From assembly GCA_016806645.1 (NCBI GenBank), contig JACSYO010000150.1, positions 2,792,501 through 2,856,500 on the forward strand: a DNA stretch of 64,000 nt. The letters are read 5' to 3'. A model generated the notes under the pieces. It saw only the letters and a list, made by a program, of their open reading frames with translations, did not search any database and was not told the DNA's origin. This DNA comes from Ophiodon elongatus (Eukaryota > Chordata > Actinopteri > Perciformes > Hexagrammidae). Below are positions 38,581 to 50,900 of this stretch, piece after piece; the first letter of the stretch is position 1, and every line of letters begins with the position of its first letter. Both the position numbers and the translations under genes were made by a program.

Positions 38581-41500
38581 TATTCGTGAGCAAAGAATAT
38601 TTCCACTTTTCAGTTTGGGTTTTAATTGCAACTTATTGTGCAATTTATGCATTTTAGAAACTTATATTCTTTTGTTTTACTCTTTGACGGTGAAATCTGA
38701 TGGACCTGAACATCTGTGGAGGATTCCTGCTGTCCGACCCGTCTCACTGTCTCTTTCCACTTCCCTGATTCTGGTCGACCGTGGCAGTGTGGCCAGTGAT
38801 GATAAACTATGCAGAGTTGTAACTGCTTTGATCTCTTATTTTTATTTTTGGGGATATCACAACATGATGCAAGTTGGAGGAAATTTGCTGATTTATTTAT
38901 AACCACTTGTGAATATTTAATCTTCTGTTTTGGTGGTGCACTTTGTTTTGATGGCACTGAGGCTGTTTGGCAGATCACAGATGATTCATAACGGGGGTTT
39001 TGTTCCCATATGTGGTGCATTTAAAATCGACATTCTGAAAAATGAATGGACTCCATTTGTTGATGCGAAGGTTTTGCTTAACTTCTGCAATGGTTATTTC
39101 AATAACTGATATTAAACTCATCAGGAATGTGCTCTTTCAGGTGAACTTATATTATCCAGGACATCCAGGTATGCTTTTTGTTGTTATTTATTTTGCACTT
39201 CTTTGGGGAAGAGTCATCATGTCTTCACTAAATGTTTTGTCTACTCGTTCTGTTGCTGTGTGTTTTTGATATTTGGTTGATTTAACGCACTCGCTCAAAA
39301 TGATTGATGCAATAATCATGTTGAATGTCTCCCTAAAGCATACTTCACAGGGTCAAACAGTATTGCAGGTATTGAACATGTGACCTTTCTTCTAAAGGAC
39401 ATGTGCTTTAACTGCTGCCACCCTGCAGAGCGCTTCATCTCTGGATGGGTGCAGGTGCCGCTTTTAGAAAAAAGAATGAAACATTATTATTCATTAAGTA
39501 CAGGGCTGAAAGCAGAGTATTCCCAGCAAATATTACAAAAGTCTTTTGTTTTTATTTCAGAGGACGAGGACCATAGAAAGAAATATCAGCGTGCACTTTA
39601 AGCAGATTACTTTAAAGCACACGTATTTCAGTGGTCTACAGATTTATTATTTAAAGGGTGGTATTAATATTCTGTTCAAGAAAATGTAAAAGGTACCAGT
39701 GAGATAAAAAAAAGCTTTGATTGGTAGATCCATGACTTTGAAGGCTTTGCGGTTTTTAGTACTATGAGGGTTGATTTTACAACTCTGGAAAGTTACCACG
39801 TGACTGTTAACTTAGATTAGATGATCGCTATGCAAACAGCAGAATGAAACGTTTCACGTTGCGTCTCCCCTTGTGTACTTTTCTCCGTGTCCTTCTCATG
39901 TGATCCGTTGGCCGTTTCCCCCTCCTGGTCCTTTTAGTTTTATCTTTCTCACTTACGTTTTCTTTCTCTCTCTCTCTCATAGCGCACCGCCTGAACTTTC
40001 TCTGTTACCCTTCTAACAATGTGCCTCATTGTTGAGCTGGAGGCTGTCAAGCATGATATCTGGGATTAAGACTCACAGTCAGACAGAAAGAAACACCGAC
40101 AGAGCTTTTCTAGACCGTTCCATTACTCACCAAATCCTCACCACGGAGACCGTTTTAGGGTCAGTTTTCATGGCAGACAAGGTGCTGGTTTGGGAACATT
40201 GAGTTCCCTAATCTCCGAGTGTCATTGTCCTCATCCGTCTGAGCCTGGCAGTAGCAGGACCACCCTTGTTTAATAGGTGTATGCACTGTGGTACGATGCT
40301 ATTTAGGCCCCCAATTGTTGGCCGTAATAATCATTGTACAATATTCAAACAGTATGCAGTAGTAAAGTTTTTTTTATATCTGTTCAGTTACAACATGATC
40401 TGGTTTGTGGGACTTTTTTTTTTCTTTTTTTTTTTCAATAGTTCGGGCCCTGACCCAATATAAGAAACAGTGGGATTTTCTCTAGCTTTTAAAGAGGCTT
40501 AGAACCTAACGGTGCCAGTTCAGTTGTTTTTTTGGAAAGAATAGGGGCTGAAGAATGCCTTTAGAGGACTCAGCAATCTGTATGTGCAAACATGTAAGAC
40601 TCCTGAAAATCCCGTTTAATAACCTTAAGTAATAAGAAAACCGGAAAATGAAGTTAAGTACTTCAGCCAGCAACAAAGAAAAAAAAGAAAAAGAGGTTAA
40701 ATACTTTCTTCATGTTTCAGAGGATTTACCGTATTCGTCCCTAAAAGGGCAACATGGCATAAGAGGAAAAATTCATTTCAGGGATAGAAAAGGTAAAACA
40801 AAATCACCCATATCCGTGGGAGGTTAAAGATTCTGCTCAGGTTTAGTTGAGTTCATATTTGTCAGTTAGTGCAGGTTACTGACGAGTGGTGGTAGAAGTG
40901 AGCTCGCCCTGATGAATGTGAATCGCACCAAGAAGAGGCTGCGTTAGCTTTGACTCGGCTTCAGTGAACGCTGCCTTCAATGTTGGCAGAACGGTCTATC
41001 CCGTCATATTGGTTGTGTACAAGTGAGTCATACTAATCTATGGGTCAATCTATGAAAGTGGCCAGTGTCTGGCAGGTGGAAGTGAAAAGTGAAGCTTACT
41101 CTAATGGTTTTGAACTGAAGAATGAGGAGACGGGCAGTTCAGGACCATTTAAGGCAGCTCTCGATTCTTCAGTCGCCTCGGTGCTGCCGGTGCTCTGAAA
41201 AGTTAAAAGGCCGATGTGTTTTTATTTTCATTTGTTTCTGTGGAGCTCAATAGCTTCTGTGTGGCACCAACACCGCTGAGGTTTCAGTCCCATACAGAGC
41301 CATCCGTTACAGAAATGCATGGGTTAATAAGTAACCTTGTACTTCTGCTTGAAATTATATGTAACGTATTACATAAAGAGCTTTTGATAAACAGCACCTA
41401 CGGTATATGGTCCTTATTAAAAAATAAAAACATTTTTAAAGAGCATTTGGCACAGAGTCACAGCTGCCACTGAGCTGAAGCCACTAAAATCTCTAACGTT

Positions 41501-42898
41501 GAATAATTGTAGTCCCACCAAAGGCAGTAATAAAATGCAGTGTGCTTAAAAGTTCATGACAAGGATTTAGGTTGTTTATTAACCAAAAATGTTAAAAGCC
41601 AGAGGTTATTTTCATACCGAATCTAAATGTTGGACTGAATGAAAGGTAAATGATTTATGATGATTTGTTGCACAGACTGCAGTTTCTAAAGATTACACCT
41701 TTCCTACCATGGCACAGGATTTTATTTCCACATGCTAGTTGCCAAAAACTCTCAAAAATGCTTGTTGTTGGCCAGACTGTTTACTTGATTCAACCATTTT
41801 GCAATGATGGCTGCTTCTAACAGGTAAGAGCAAATCCTTTGTCCTTTGAAAGCTGTTTGGCGAGAGAGACCGACGCCAGTAGAGAAGGGAAAAGACAAAC
41901 AGGGAAACGTTAAAGAGTGCCTCATAACGCAGTACGTTTCCTCAATGACGATCCCTATTCCTGCTCATCTCTACTCCTCTACTGCGCTTTATGTACAGGT
42001 GCTGCCGACCGCCTCAGTAGGGTGGAGGGCTTGTGTAACGTGCCGCATAGCGATGAATGAAAGGGAAGAGCAGGGAGTAGTAACAGGACAGAGTGTATTC
42101 TCGCAGAAAAGCAAGAATAAAAGAGTTGTTGCGTCAGGAAACCTGGCACAACACCCCGTCCAGGCTCAACCAGGTGCACGTGTGCATATTAAAGACCGGG
42201 GTTCATTTTTAACTTGTGGATTGAGACTTTGTGGGCAACATGGCTAAGAAATGTGATTTTCAAAAGGATTATTCTAATTAAAACAATCGTTCCGACAAAA
42301 CAAGCTCATTGTACTTCGTTGAACACTTCGACAATGTTTTGGGCAAATTAAAGTAAACATTTTAAAGTCAGACAACTGTAAGCCGGGTTGGATAGCATTT
42401 CATGGAATTGGATCGAGCATCAAGCCCGGTATCGAAACCAAACCCTTTTGGGTCCCTTCTCAAACAAACACAACAAAACTCATGATGTATGGATCTGGCA
42501 GGTGTTCTCGATGCTCAGGTAAACCACAATGTCCCCAAAAAGAGAGGAATAAACACACTGTATTTGACTGTTCATTTATTTTTGTGGACACTATTTTTAG
42601 CTTTCAAAAATTTAAAGTCATAAATTACTTAAAATTCAAGAACTAAACCAAAATGATTTTGTATCCTCAGTAAATGTATTTTTCCTTCTCCCTCACATTT
42701 CCCTTGCCTTCTCCATCTCTTGAATTTTTCAGTGTCTTTCTGGCTCTCAAAAAGCAGAACTGTGTTTTTCATATTTTACCACATGGCCATATTCCCATAA
42801 AGACCAGCAAAGTCGGACACACCGAAAATGAATCCACCCTTTCATCCCATCTCGCATATACTCTCAACACACACACACTCTTGACAGCTTCATTATGT

Positions 42899-42919
42899 AC
42901 ACACACACACACACACACA
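42899..42919 (+). repeat. (CA)n microsatellite
   Basis: Short pure CA tract. Confidence 0.9.
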
Positions 42920-43409
42920 TTCACATGTATAGTGACTTTTAAGGTGCTACATTCAAAACTCAGTGTCAATATAGCAGAAAACAACTATTGGCTATATAGA
43001 GGATTGATGTCTACCTGAGCAGAGAATGAAGTCTCTCTTCCTCTAGGTGTGTTTTTATCAGAGCTCCTCTGTGCTCTGTTTACATAGACGGTCGAGCAGC
43101 ATGTGAATGCGTTTGAAATTCCTTATTAACAATCTAATTGGTACGCAAAAAGAGTGTGAATTATTATTATTTATTTATTTATTTATTTTTTTTGTATCCT
43201 CAAAACCTAAGTATGAAACCAACTGTATGAGAATTGCATAGGCCTTCTATTTCCAGTGAAATATTACAATATGTAAATGTGCATCCAACCGGCAACAAGG
43301 CACAGTTCAGTGCTTCGGGAAAGATGCATACAACTGTTACACACAAAAGTATGTTGCCCGATACTACACTTATTTAGTTGTGTAGTGCATCATATGCGAT
43401 TTTGGGATG

Positions 43410-43640
43410 TGGCCCCCGTGTGTGGCCCCCTCTCTGCACTGTGCTCATGTGGCAGCTACCGCCGATAACGCTGTCCCGATGCGGTCCGCTCTGTCAGCAA
43501 TGTTTTGCACTGTTCGAGCTGTTAGCACGGTTAGCTGCGAGCCGCTGACTCAGCGGTCGCCATATTGTGAGCCGTGTGGAGGCATACAGAGAGCCTATTG
43601 AACAGAAAATTGATCTGAAAAAAAAATCAGCTCCTTTTAA
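43410..43640 (+). repeat. CpG-rich probable interspersed repeat
   Basis: A locally CpG-rich stretch (GGTTAGCTGCGAGCCGC, GCGGTCGCCATATTGTGAGC) ends with a 22-base sequence at 43581-43602 that occurs again at 45990-46011. It has the look of a teleost dispersed repeat; family not identified. Confidence 0.4.

Positions 43641-43641
<1 letters not shown>

Positions 43642-43673
<32 letters not shown>
43642..43673 (+). repeat. (CA)n microsatellite
   Basis: Pure CA tract just after the CpG-rich repeat. Confidence 0.95.
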
Positions 43674-43677
<4 letters not shown>

Positions 43678-44750
43678 GTGCAGCAAGTGCCATCCATTAA
43701 CAGGCACGCAGCTAACGTACCCACATTCAAAGTGGAAGTTTGCTCACATTTTCTTGGGCATGCACAGACACGCAGGACGCATGTGCACGCCTTTCTGGCC
43801 CAACCGGTGTCTGTTTAATTATTGTGTTGGGTCCTCGCCTGCAGCAGACTCTTGGACAACGCGACATCTCGAGCCTCGCGGTAGGAAGATGAGATTAAAG
43901 AGGAAGGAGAGGGGAGAAACAGAACGGGGGGAGAAGAAGGATCAGAAAAAAGGGAAGGGAAAAGGGGCGTAGGAAGACTGGAGGTGAGCACAGAAAAACA
44001 AAAAACTGAGAAATTTAACAAAAACTCTAAATGAGAAGAAAAGGGAATGTGGCTTTAACTTTCCTCAACCAGTCACAGGTTTTAATTGGTTTGATTCTGA
44101 TACAAATATTAGTGTGAAGGCTGGCATGTATGAAAGTGATTTGTGTCCTAATCAGGTTTTTTTTATTATGATGGTTAGTCTTTAATGTCTGAGCTTTATT
44201 TCCTTTGTGCAAACCCATCTCCTCCGTTTGTGTTGCATTGGTCATCCGCGTCCAATTCTGCGTGTGGTTAAGTAATTGTGCGTTTATTATTCACTATTCT
44301 AATTAATTTGTGTTGATTTCCTGTCGGACGAACTCTTTCTTTGTCTGTTTAAACAAATGGTCTAATCTGTCGTCCGTGATGGAGTTAACTGCTGTATTGT
44401 AGAGGCGCTGGTATGCCCTTATGACACGCAAGCAATTAACTGTGGTACACGCGTCATTTTCTTTGTTTGCAGCGCCCCTTTTTATAAATCTTATTTTCAC
44501 TGATGTGAAGTAACAAGTTATGTTTGTATTCTTGCTCAGTGCAAAGGTATTTATGACGCATTACTGATTATGGCAGGCCAATAAACCTGTTGAGAATACA
44601 GGCGTTTGTTTTTTGCCTTCAATACTTTGTATTTCTTTTTCATACTGAATTAATATGAAGAATTGTGAGAATCTGTACCAGAGTTTGATAAGAACCAGAA
44701 TCATCAGACGTGATGAGATCTAAGTGATACTCAGTTTTATCCAAAACAGA

Positions 44751-44770
44751 TGTTGTTGTTGTTGTTGTTG
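44751..44770 (+). repeat. (TTG)n microsatellite
   Basis: Six to seven TTG units. Confidence 0.85.
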
Positions 44771-44998
44771 GCTTAAATGTAATATGCATCTCTTCTTATG
44801 CACCATAATGTATTTTCTACCAAACGCTTGACCTCAGTTGTTGAGAGCAGCACATATAAAAGCTTAAGATGTTACAGCTTGAAACAATGTGAAAATAAAA
44901 AGTAGCTATGCATATGTTTGTAAACATACCAGAGATTGTTACTTACCAGATCCCATCTTTTTCTCTCACCCCATCTCTTTTCTTGCCTTTCTTTCCTG

Positions 44999-45000
<2 letters not shown>

Positions 45001-45039
<39 letters not shown>

Positions 45040-45043
45040 TCTC

Positions 45044-45127
<84 letters not shown>

Positions 45128-45177
45128 TCTCTTTCTCTCTCTCTCTCTCTCTCTCCCCCTCCCTCTCTCTCCCCCCT
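45001..45177 (+). repeat. Long (CT)n tract ending at a splice acceptor
   Basis: About 175 bases of almost pure pyrimidine, mostly CT with CTTT and CTGT interruptions. It stops eight bases short of the presumed exon start at 45186. Confidence 0.95.
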
Positions 45178-45224
45178 CATTGTAGATAGAAGGGAATCCT
45201 GCAAGAGGGATTAGCGGTCCGTCA

Positions 45225-45272
45225 ATGAGGAACTACCGGCTCATCTTCTGCCACAACCTGAAGCAGCCATAG
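45225..45272 (+). CDS. Upstream ORF 1 in the fam13b leader (15 codons)
   Basis: ATG to TAG encoding MRNYRLIFCHNLKQP. The A at -3 gives it a fair start context. Its importance is as a possible translation brake; no function of the peptide is claimed. Confidence 0.3.
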   Translation: MRNYRLIFCHNLKQP

Positions 45273-45296
45273 ATGGTTCGGTGGTTCACTGGCTAA
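45273..45296 (+). CDS. Upstream ORF 2 in the fam13b leader (7 codons)
   Basis: ATG follows the stop of the first uORF with no gap; it encodes MVRWFTG and ends TAA. Confidence 0.25.
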   Translation: MVRWFTG

Positions 45297-45333
45297 GGGA
45301 GGAGAAGATTGGACACACTTTCACTGCTACACG

Positions 45334-47574
45334 GTGAGTACACACACGCGCACGTATATATTTGGTGCTGGACCACTTCACTTCAAAACAACGAATGGAC
45401 GAGACACACATAAGCACTTTTTTTTTTATACTATCGTACTCGCTTTTTAAGACTTGTTATGTAGAGACTGCCACTTTAGCCACTTGACCTAACTTATGCC
45501 ACACAGACTGAAACGACCTGCCCCAACCCAGAGTTTCCACTTCCTCCTCCTAATACAGAATAATGTATACTCGGCTAATACAAGCAGTTGTTAAACACAA
45601 GTATTTTATGCAACCTGTACAAAAATGCTTTAAGCAAACATACTGTATGTACAAGAATACCAATATTTTAAATATATAAAACCCATTTAGCAGCTGGAAT
45701 CCCAGAGGCCGATTCAGAGCTTTTTTTAAATATTTATCTAGCTGTCATTTACCCTCGACAACTTCCTAGTTAACTGCTCACTACCTGTTTTGAAAGTGAC
45801 AACATGCAATAGGCTGTGAATAAGCTCCAAGAGTGTTTTCTTGGAGAAGGATTGACACATCTAAAGAGTAAAAAAAAAATCAAATCACAGTCCACTCTTC
45901 TTCTTTTTTTTTCATATTTCAAAACAATACGGTGGTGCTTTTTTTTTCTTGAGGAAACCATCTTTGACCAGATGTCAGGAGGACAAACTGGCATACAGAG
46001 AGCCTATTGAAGAGGAAACAGCCAAGAGTTCATTGTGTAATTTGGCCAACTCTCAGAATTTATCTTTAGCTACAAATGACAAGAAATCTGCCAGAGAATG
46101 TTGTTATTTTCTGTTAACAATTTTCATGCAGTTTGAAAATTGCACTCGTTTGCATTGAGATTTTGATAAAAAAGCGATCAATCTCGGAGCTCTACATCAG
46201 ATACATCTGAGGCCTATTAGCTAAACTTGGCCCCGAAGTGCCAACTGATTCAGCGCATTGGTTCTTGTAAGTGTAAATATTGGAAAAACATTATTGTTAT
46301 AATGCGACAAGTTTAACAGCTGAGCGTCGGCAGAATGTCATGTAATAATAAAACATAAAAACACGGCGATGTTCCTCCTCTCCCGATGAGTAGACTGGAC
46401 TCCATCTGCCACTGTTTGCATTCAGATTACTCATCCGACCGACCATCATCAAAGACCAACTTTAAACAGAAATTGTTGTTGCATATTCTTGCTCGCTTTG
46501 AATTGATTTCCATCCCATTGTCTGACTCAGGCATTCTCAGCATCGCCTTTGCATGGAAACTCAGGACTCTTTTAATTTCAGTAATGACCTGCAAATGATG
46601 ATTATGTAACAAGTGTAAAAACAACTGACTTTCACCCACATGGAATCGTGTTTATGTAATTTAAAACATCCTCTGTGGGAGTAAATAGTCGTAAGAAGTT
46701 GATACAATACGACTTTATCTGGGGGAAAGTCTGGTTTAAGTACAGATCATCATACCTGTCTGACAGCAACACCACCACTCTATTGCTTTACCTAAATACA
46801 TGGGTTTCATTCTCTTACTGCCACAGTTCCTTAAATGCAGGGATACATTTAGCCTAAGTGTTGTAACATTTTGTCGACCCACAGACGGGTCCTTTACAAA
46901 CATGTCATTGAGGCTTGTTATGAAATGAATTTGAGCCACTTTTGGTCTAAATTCACCGTTTTGGAAACACTGATTGGACTTTCCCCAGACACAGAATTAA
47001 CTGGAACACATACTCTTGCTCTCCACCTCCACCTGTTCTAGGTCTTATCACAGCTTAGGATGACAGTCAGGATTTTTTGTCTTCCAGAAACATGTTTCCC
47101 AACTGCATTTAGGAAATAAAATCCTATTTCATTTCAGGATAGGAATTTATCTTCCTAACTTAGGGATTTCCAAAGTTGTAAAAAAAAAGGTGTAAACGCC
47201 TCTGCTGACCAGTGGCCTCTGGCTGCTGTCCACTCTCCCCTCTCTCCTCCTCCTCCTCCTCCTGCTCTTCTTTGTTCGTTAGATATCAGGAGGGGAGGTT
47301 CACAAACATGTAACAATGTGTAAACCAGCCACTCCCACATGTTTGAGTGTGCTGTGCTCCTTTTGTTTGTGCGTCTCTTCTTATCTCCTTTGATCTCTCT
47401 ATCTATAAGTGATTTTCTCCACTCTTTGGCAGTGTCTCTACGACTACCGATATAAAGTGATGTTTTAAGCCGTGCCGAATCCTTCGGCAAGGCTTTTATT
47501 TTGTTAATCATTCTGACTGACTTTTTGTCTAATCTCGCTCCTTCTGCATTTCTCTCCCTTCCCCCTCCCCATAG
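45334..47574 (+). other. fam13b: fam13b intron between leader exon and first coding exon
   Basis: About 2.2 kb. Contains the second copy of the 22-base shared word (45990-46011). Nothing coding recognised. Confidence 0.5.
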
Positions 47575-47787
47575 ACGTGAGGTCTTGGCGGGGTTGTGGT
47601 GGTGAGGAGGAGGAGGCGGCCATGAGGAAGAGTGTGTCTCCGTTGCCAGGCAATGAGGGCGGGAGCTCAGCCAGCACCACGCGTGTTTTTGGCGTTCCTT
47701 TGGAGGAGGTGACACGCACGCACACAATCAGCGGCCATGAGGTTCCTGCTCTGGTGAAACACATCGTCGACTACATCGAGGAGCATG
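47575..47787 (+). CDS. fam13b: fam13b first coding exon (start codon at 47622)
   Basis: Acceptor CTCCCCATAG ends at 47574. ATG at 47622 in GGCGGCCATGA is a good start context; the 47 bases before it are leader. It encodes MRKSVSPLPGNEGGSS onward to DYIEEH plus one base. The donor ATG/GTGAGTGA starts at 47788. Upstream in-frame sequence has no ATG, so this is the first start. Confidence 0.92.
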
Positions 47788-47809
47788 GTGAGTGATGGAT
47801 GGACACACA

Positions 47810-47903
<94 letters not shown>

Positions 47904-50900
47904 GATGAAGTGATGGTTAAAACCCCAAATTCAAACAGCTTTTTTTTTGCTGGTTTCACACCATTTTATATCCAATTTATGACTCATATGGAAAACATTT
48001 TCCATCCAATTACTATTCCCTCGCCTAAAACCGATGCTGATGACACCAATGCAAGAATTTCAGTACATCTAAGTGCCCGATAAACCAAAACAATCTGTGA
48101 TACAATAGATTTGCTTGACTATGACACACCCACATGTTTGTGGTGATGCATTTGTTTTTAGAAATTTGACTAAATGTGTTTGAGTCAATTGAGTGACATA
48201 ATCTCTGTCCTATATGTTACTTCTTAAATATAACCCCAAAATCAACAGTAAAGGGATTGTTAGCCGAAAAAGCATCGAACAGACTTAGTTACTGAACGAA
48301 ACACCACTTTCATTGGACTTATATTCATGCTTTAACTAGGCATCTTTTATAAAAAATTTCTTGCCCATGAAAATGATCAAATTGGCTACACTCTGAATGA
48401 AATAGTTTTTACTTTTAGATTATGGAAAAAAGCAGAATGGTTCTACGAAAATCCTCAAAAGTCCAAAAACTCAAAATCTGTCTCCGTGGTGATATAATTG
48501 CTCGTACAAAGAGGATATTCTGCCGGCCTAAGCAGCAGAATATTCTCTTTGTACGAGCAGATCTTTAACATTTCAATGTCTTGTATTGCACTTTATTAAT
48601 ATGCACCTACATCCCCTCCAGGTATTAAGAGCTTACATTGTCTTGTAATAGCCTTCAGTTTAATTTACTGTATTATAGTAACACTGGATTATTTTTCATT
48701 CATCTCAGCTTTCGTTCAGAGCGAACGAATTTAACTTTTGAATTAAGAAATATGACATTTTGTCTCATTCAAACAAAATGCGAATGAGTCATTAATACCT
48801 TAAACTTTATTTAATTAGTCACATACAATTCGTAGACAGCTCACCTATTGAAATACGGCCTCCGCATTTAACCCATTCGAAGTATTGGGAGCAATTTGAG
48901 GTTCAGTGTCTCGCTCAATAGCACGGGGACGGGTGGACGGGTGGACAGGGGGACAGGTGGACGGGTGGACGGGTGGACAGGGGGACAGGTGGACGGGTGG
49001 ACGGGTGGACGGGTGGACGGGAGGGGCCGGATGGAACCGCCCAACATTGTGATTAAAGCACCACAGGCTCTCTGCCCCCCTGAGCCACAGCAGCTCTTTT
49101 AACTAGTATCCAGTAGCGTAAGACCGGTCTGTTCACCTTCATGGAGTTGTACTTATTTGACTGAAATACCATAGTGACTTTTCACATGATTTAAGATTGA
49201 GATGGGCGAGCAGGATTAAGAAGAAAACCAGTTTCAGCCCCCTTGAATGCCACTGTTTTTTGTCTCACTTATCACTTCTGAGTACATACTTCTGAGTGCT
49301 CAGTTACATCTCATTGCCTTGTTTAATGTTTCAGCATCCCAAGCACGCCCTGCTGCTGTTGACTGCCCTTGCGTCACGATAAACCAAAATATGTCGTTAG
49401 TGGAGATCCAGTTTATGTGATAAGATGAACTCTGAATGCACCGGCAGACAGATCCACGGTCCACTTCCTTCTTTATTATATAACAGTCCTCTCAACTGCA
49501 GCTCCGCTTGTGAAAACAGATGAGCTTAACAGGGAAGAGAAGAACCTACCAAAGTATTGTCCCTGGGCCTTTCCCACATCCCCCCTGGAACATTTCTCTT
49601 CAAGCCTCGCAGAGCAGGAACTTCAGTCTTATGTCACTGTCTTCATAAGAGCTGCTTGGCAGTTCAGATATCTTGCTTTGAAGGACGAGAGGCTCAGTGA
49701 GAAAACGCGGTGACATTTGGAGCCAAATTTAAGTTTTTAAACTAACCAGCCACAGACCGAATTCATCTGCATTCAGCTGGTGATTATACTGGCTACATAA
49801 CACCATCAGTACCAGTTTTGTGTTACATAACTCATAAAAGCCAGATACCTAACCAGTCAATCTTCTCTGACTCAGTTTCTCCGTTTCTCCATGGTTCACA
49901 TCAATAATGCACCCAGAGCACATTTAGATTTGTTTAACTTGTTTCCCTATATCTCATCATTTCTGGCCTTCGTGCAAACTTGCATATGCACGTAGAGATT
50001 CATTTCTAGAATTGATTTACGTTGTGTCTCACAGTAGAAGCAATTTGATGGCTGTAAAAATGCCATAAAATGAATGAAATGATAAAAAAGTCATTAAATG
50101 GTTCGCATTTACTTAATAAAGGGAAGTAATCCCGAGAATCAATATGGAATTATTGTTGAGATTTAAAGATTGCAAGACAGGCCAGCTGGATCCTGGACTT
50201 ACTGTAAGTATCTACATATCATATATATAAAGTAATAGAAAGGTTGTTGGATTAGTGTTTTAACTAGGCCTCGAGGTTGTGAACCTCAAGAAATAATGTC
50301 GAACACAAGTCTTCAGTGACAAGTTAATCAGTAGAAACAGTTTCCTTTTCTAATTTCGTTTCTCAGTCTTCCATTGTGAAATAACACAAACTATATATTC
50401 TTGTAAAACATGTCAAGCCAAGTTTTTTTTTAACTATTGGAATGAATCTTCACCTCAGTTCCACTCAAGTGAACAGTGAAGCAGGTTGGTGGTTTGAGTG
50501 ACCCGGGGCCGCTCAACCATACGAGGTTATGTAATAAGTCTTTAATCCTCCCGGACCTCTGCTGGCGCATTAATGAGTGGTGCTGCCAGTCCAGAAGTTA
50601 TTCAGCCAGTGAAAAGGCCTTCATCTCCCCGGTTTGATTTGTGTGTCTGAGGTTTTAGAAGGAGCAGAGTGTTTTAAAATATGAAGTAAAAAGGTAATAT
50701 GTAAGGCGGAGATTGGAAATGCAAAGCACTTGAAGGCGTGTCGGACCAAAGCTGCGGCATCTGTGAAAGATTACAATCGCTAATAAAATGTGAACACGGG
50801 CAAACTGCTTTAGTAGATATGTTACAGTGTTAAAGAGGGCTGATAAATGTTTCAATTGAATCATTAATCAACAGTATGGACATTGTGATGTGAACAGGTA

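Larger units (their letters stand above)
25654..45185 (+). other. fam13b: Probable fam13b intron 1
   Basis: About 19.5 kb with no convincing coding exon on either strand. It holds interspersed repeats (28027-28345, about 38400-38580, 43400-43640), microsatellites and a C-rich tract at 34138-34168. Intron status depends on the first-exon call being right. Confidence 0.5.
45186..45333 (+). other. fam13b: Probable fam13b 5' UTR exon with two uORFs
   Basis: Preceded by a pyrimidine tract and CATTGTAG, and followed by the strong donor ACG/GTGAGTA at 45334. Its 148 bases have higher GC than the flanks. It contains two short back-to-back open frames (45225-45272 and 45273-45296) and no long one, so it is a leader exon rather than coding. 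Linkage to fam13b is inferred from strand and position. Confidence 0.5.

Noticed and set aside
38622..39020. 132-residue open frame on -
   Set aside because: An overlapping frame on + is also open, and neither resembles a known protein.
41846..42247. 133-residue open frame on +
   Set aside because: No known domain. It lies in a GC-richer patch of the fam13b intron and has no convincing splice sites.
44872..45204. Open frames of about 90-110 residues made of Arg/Glu or Ser/Leu repeats
   Set aside because: Translation of the CT/GA microsatellite.
47155..47727. 190-residue open frame on -
   Set aside because: It overlaps the first coding exon of fam13b in antisense. No domain, and part of it comes from the complement of simple sequence.
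47811..47899. Considered CRISPR-like or other regular arrays for the long repeats
   Set aside because: These are dinucleotide microsatellites in a vertebrate genome, with no spacers.
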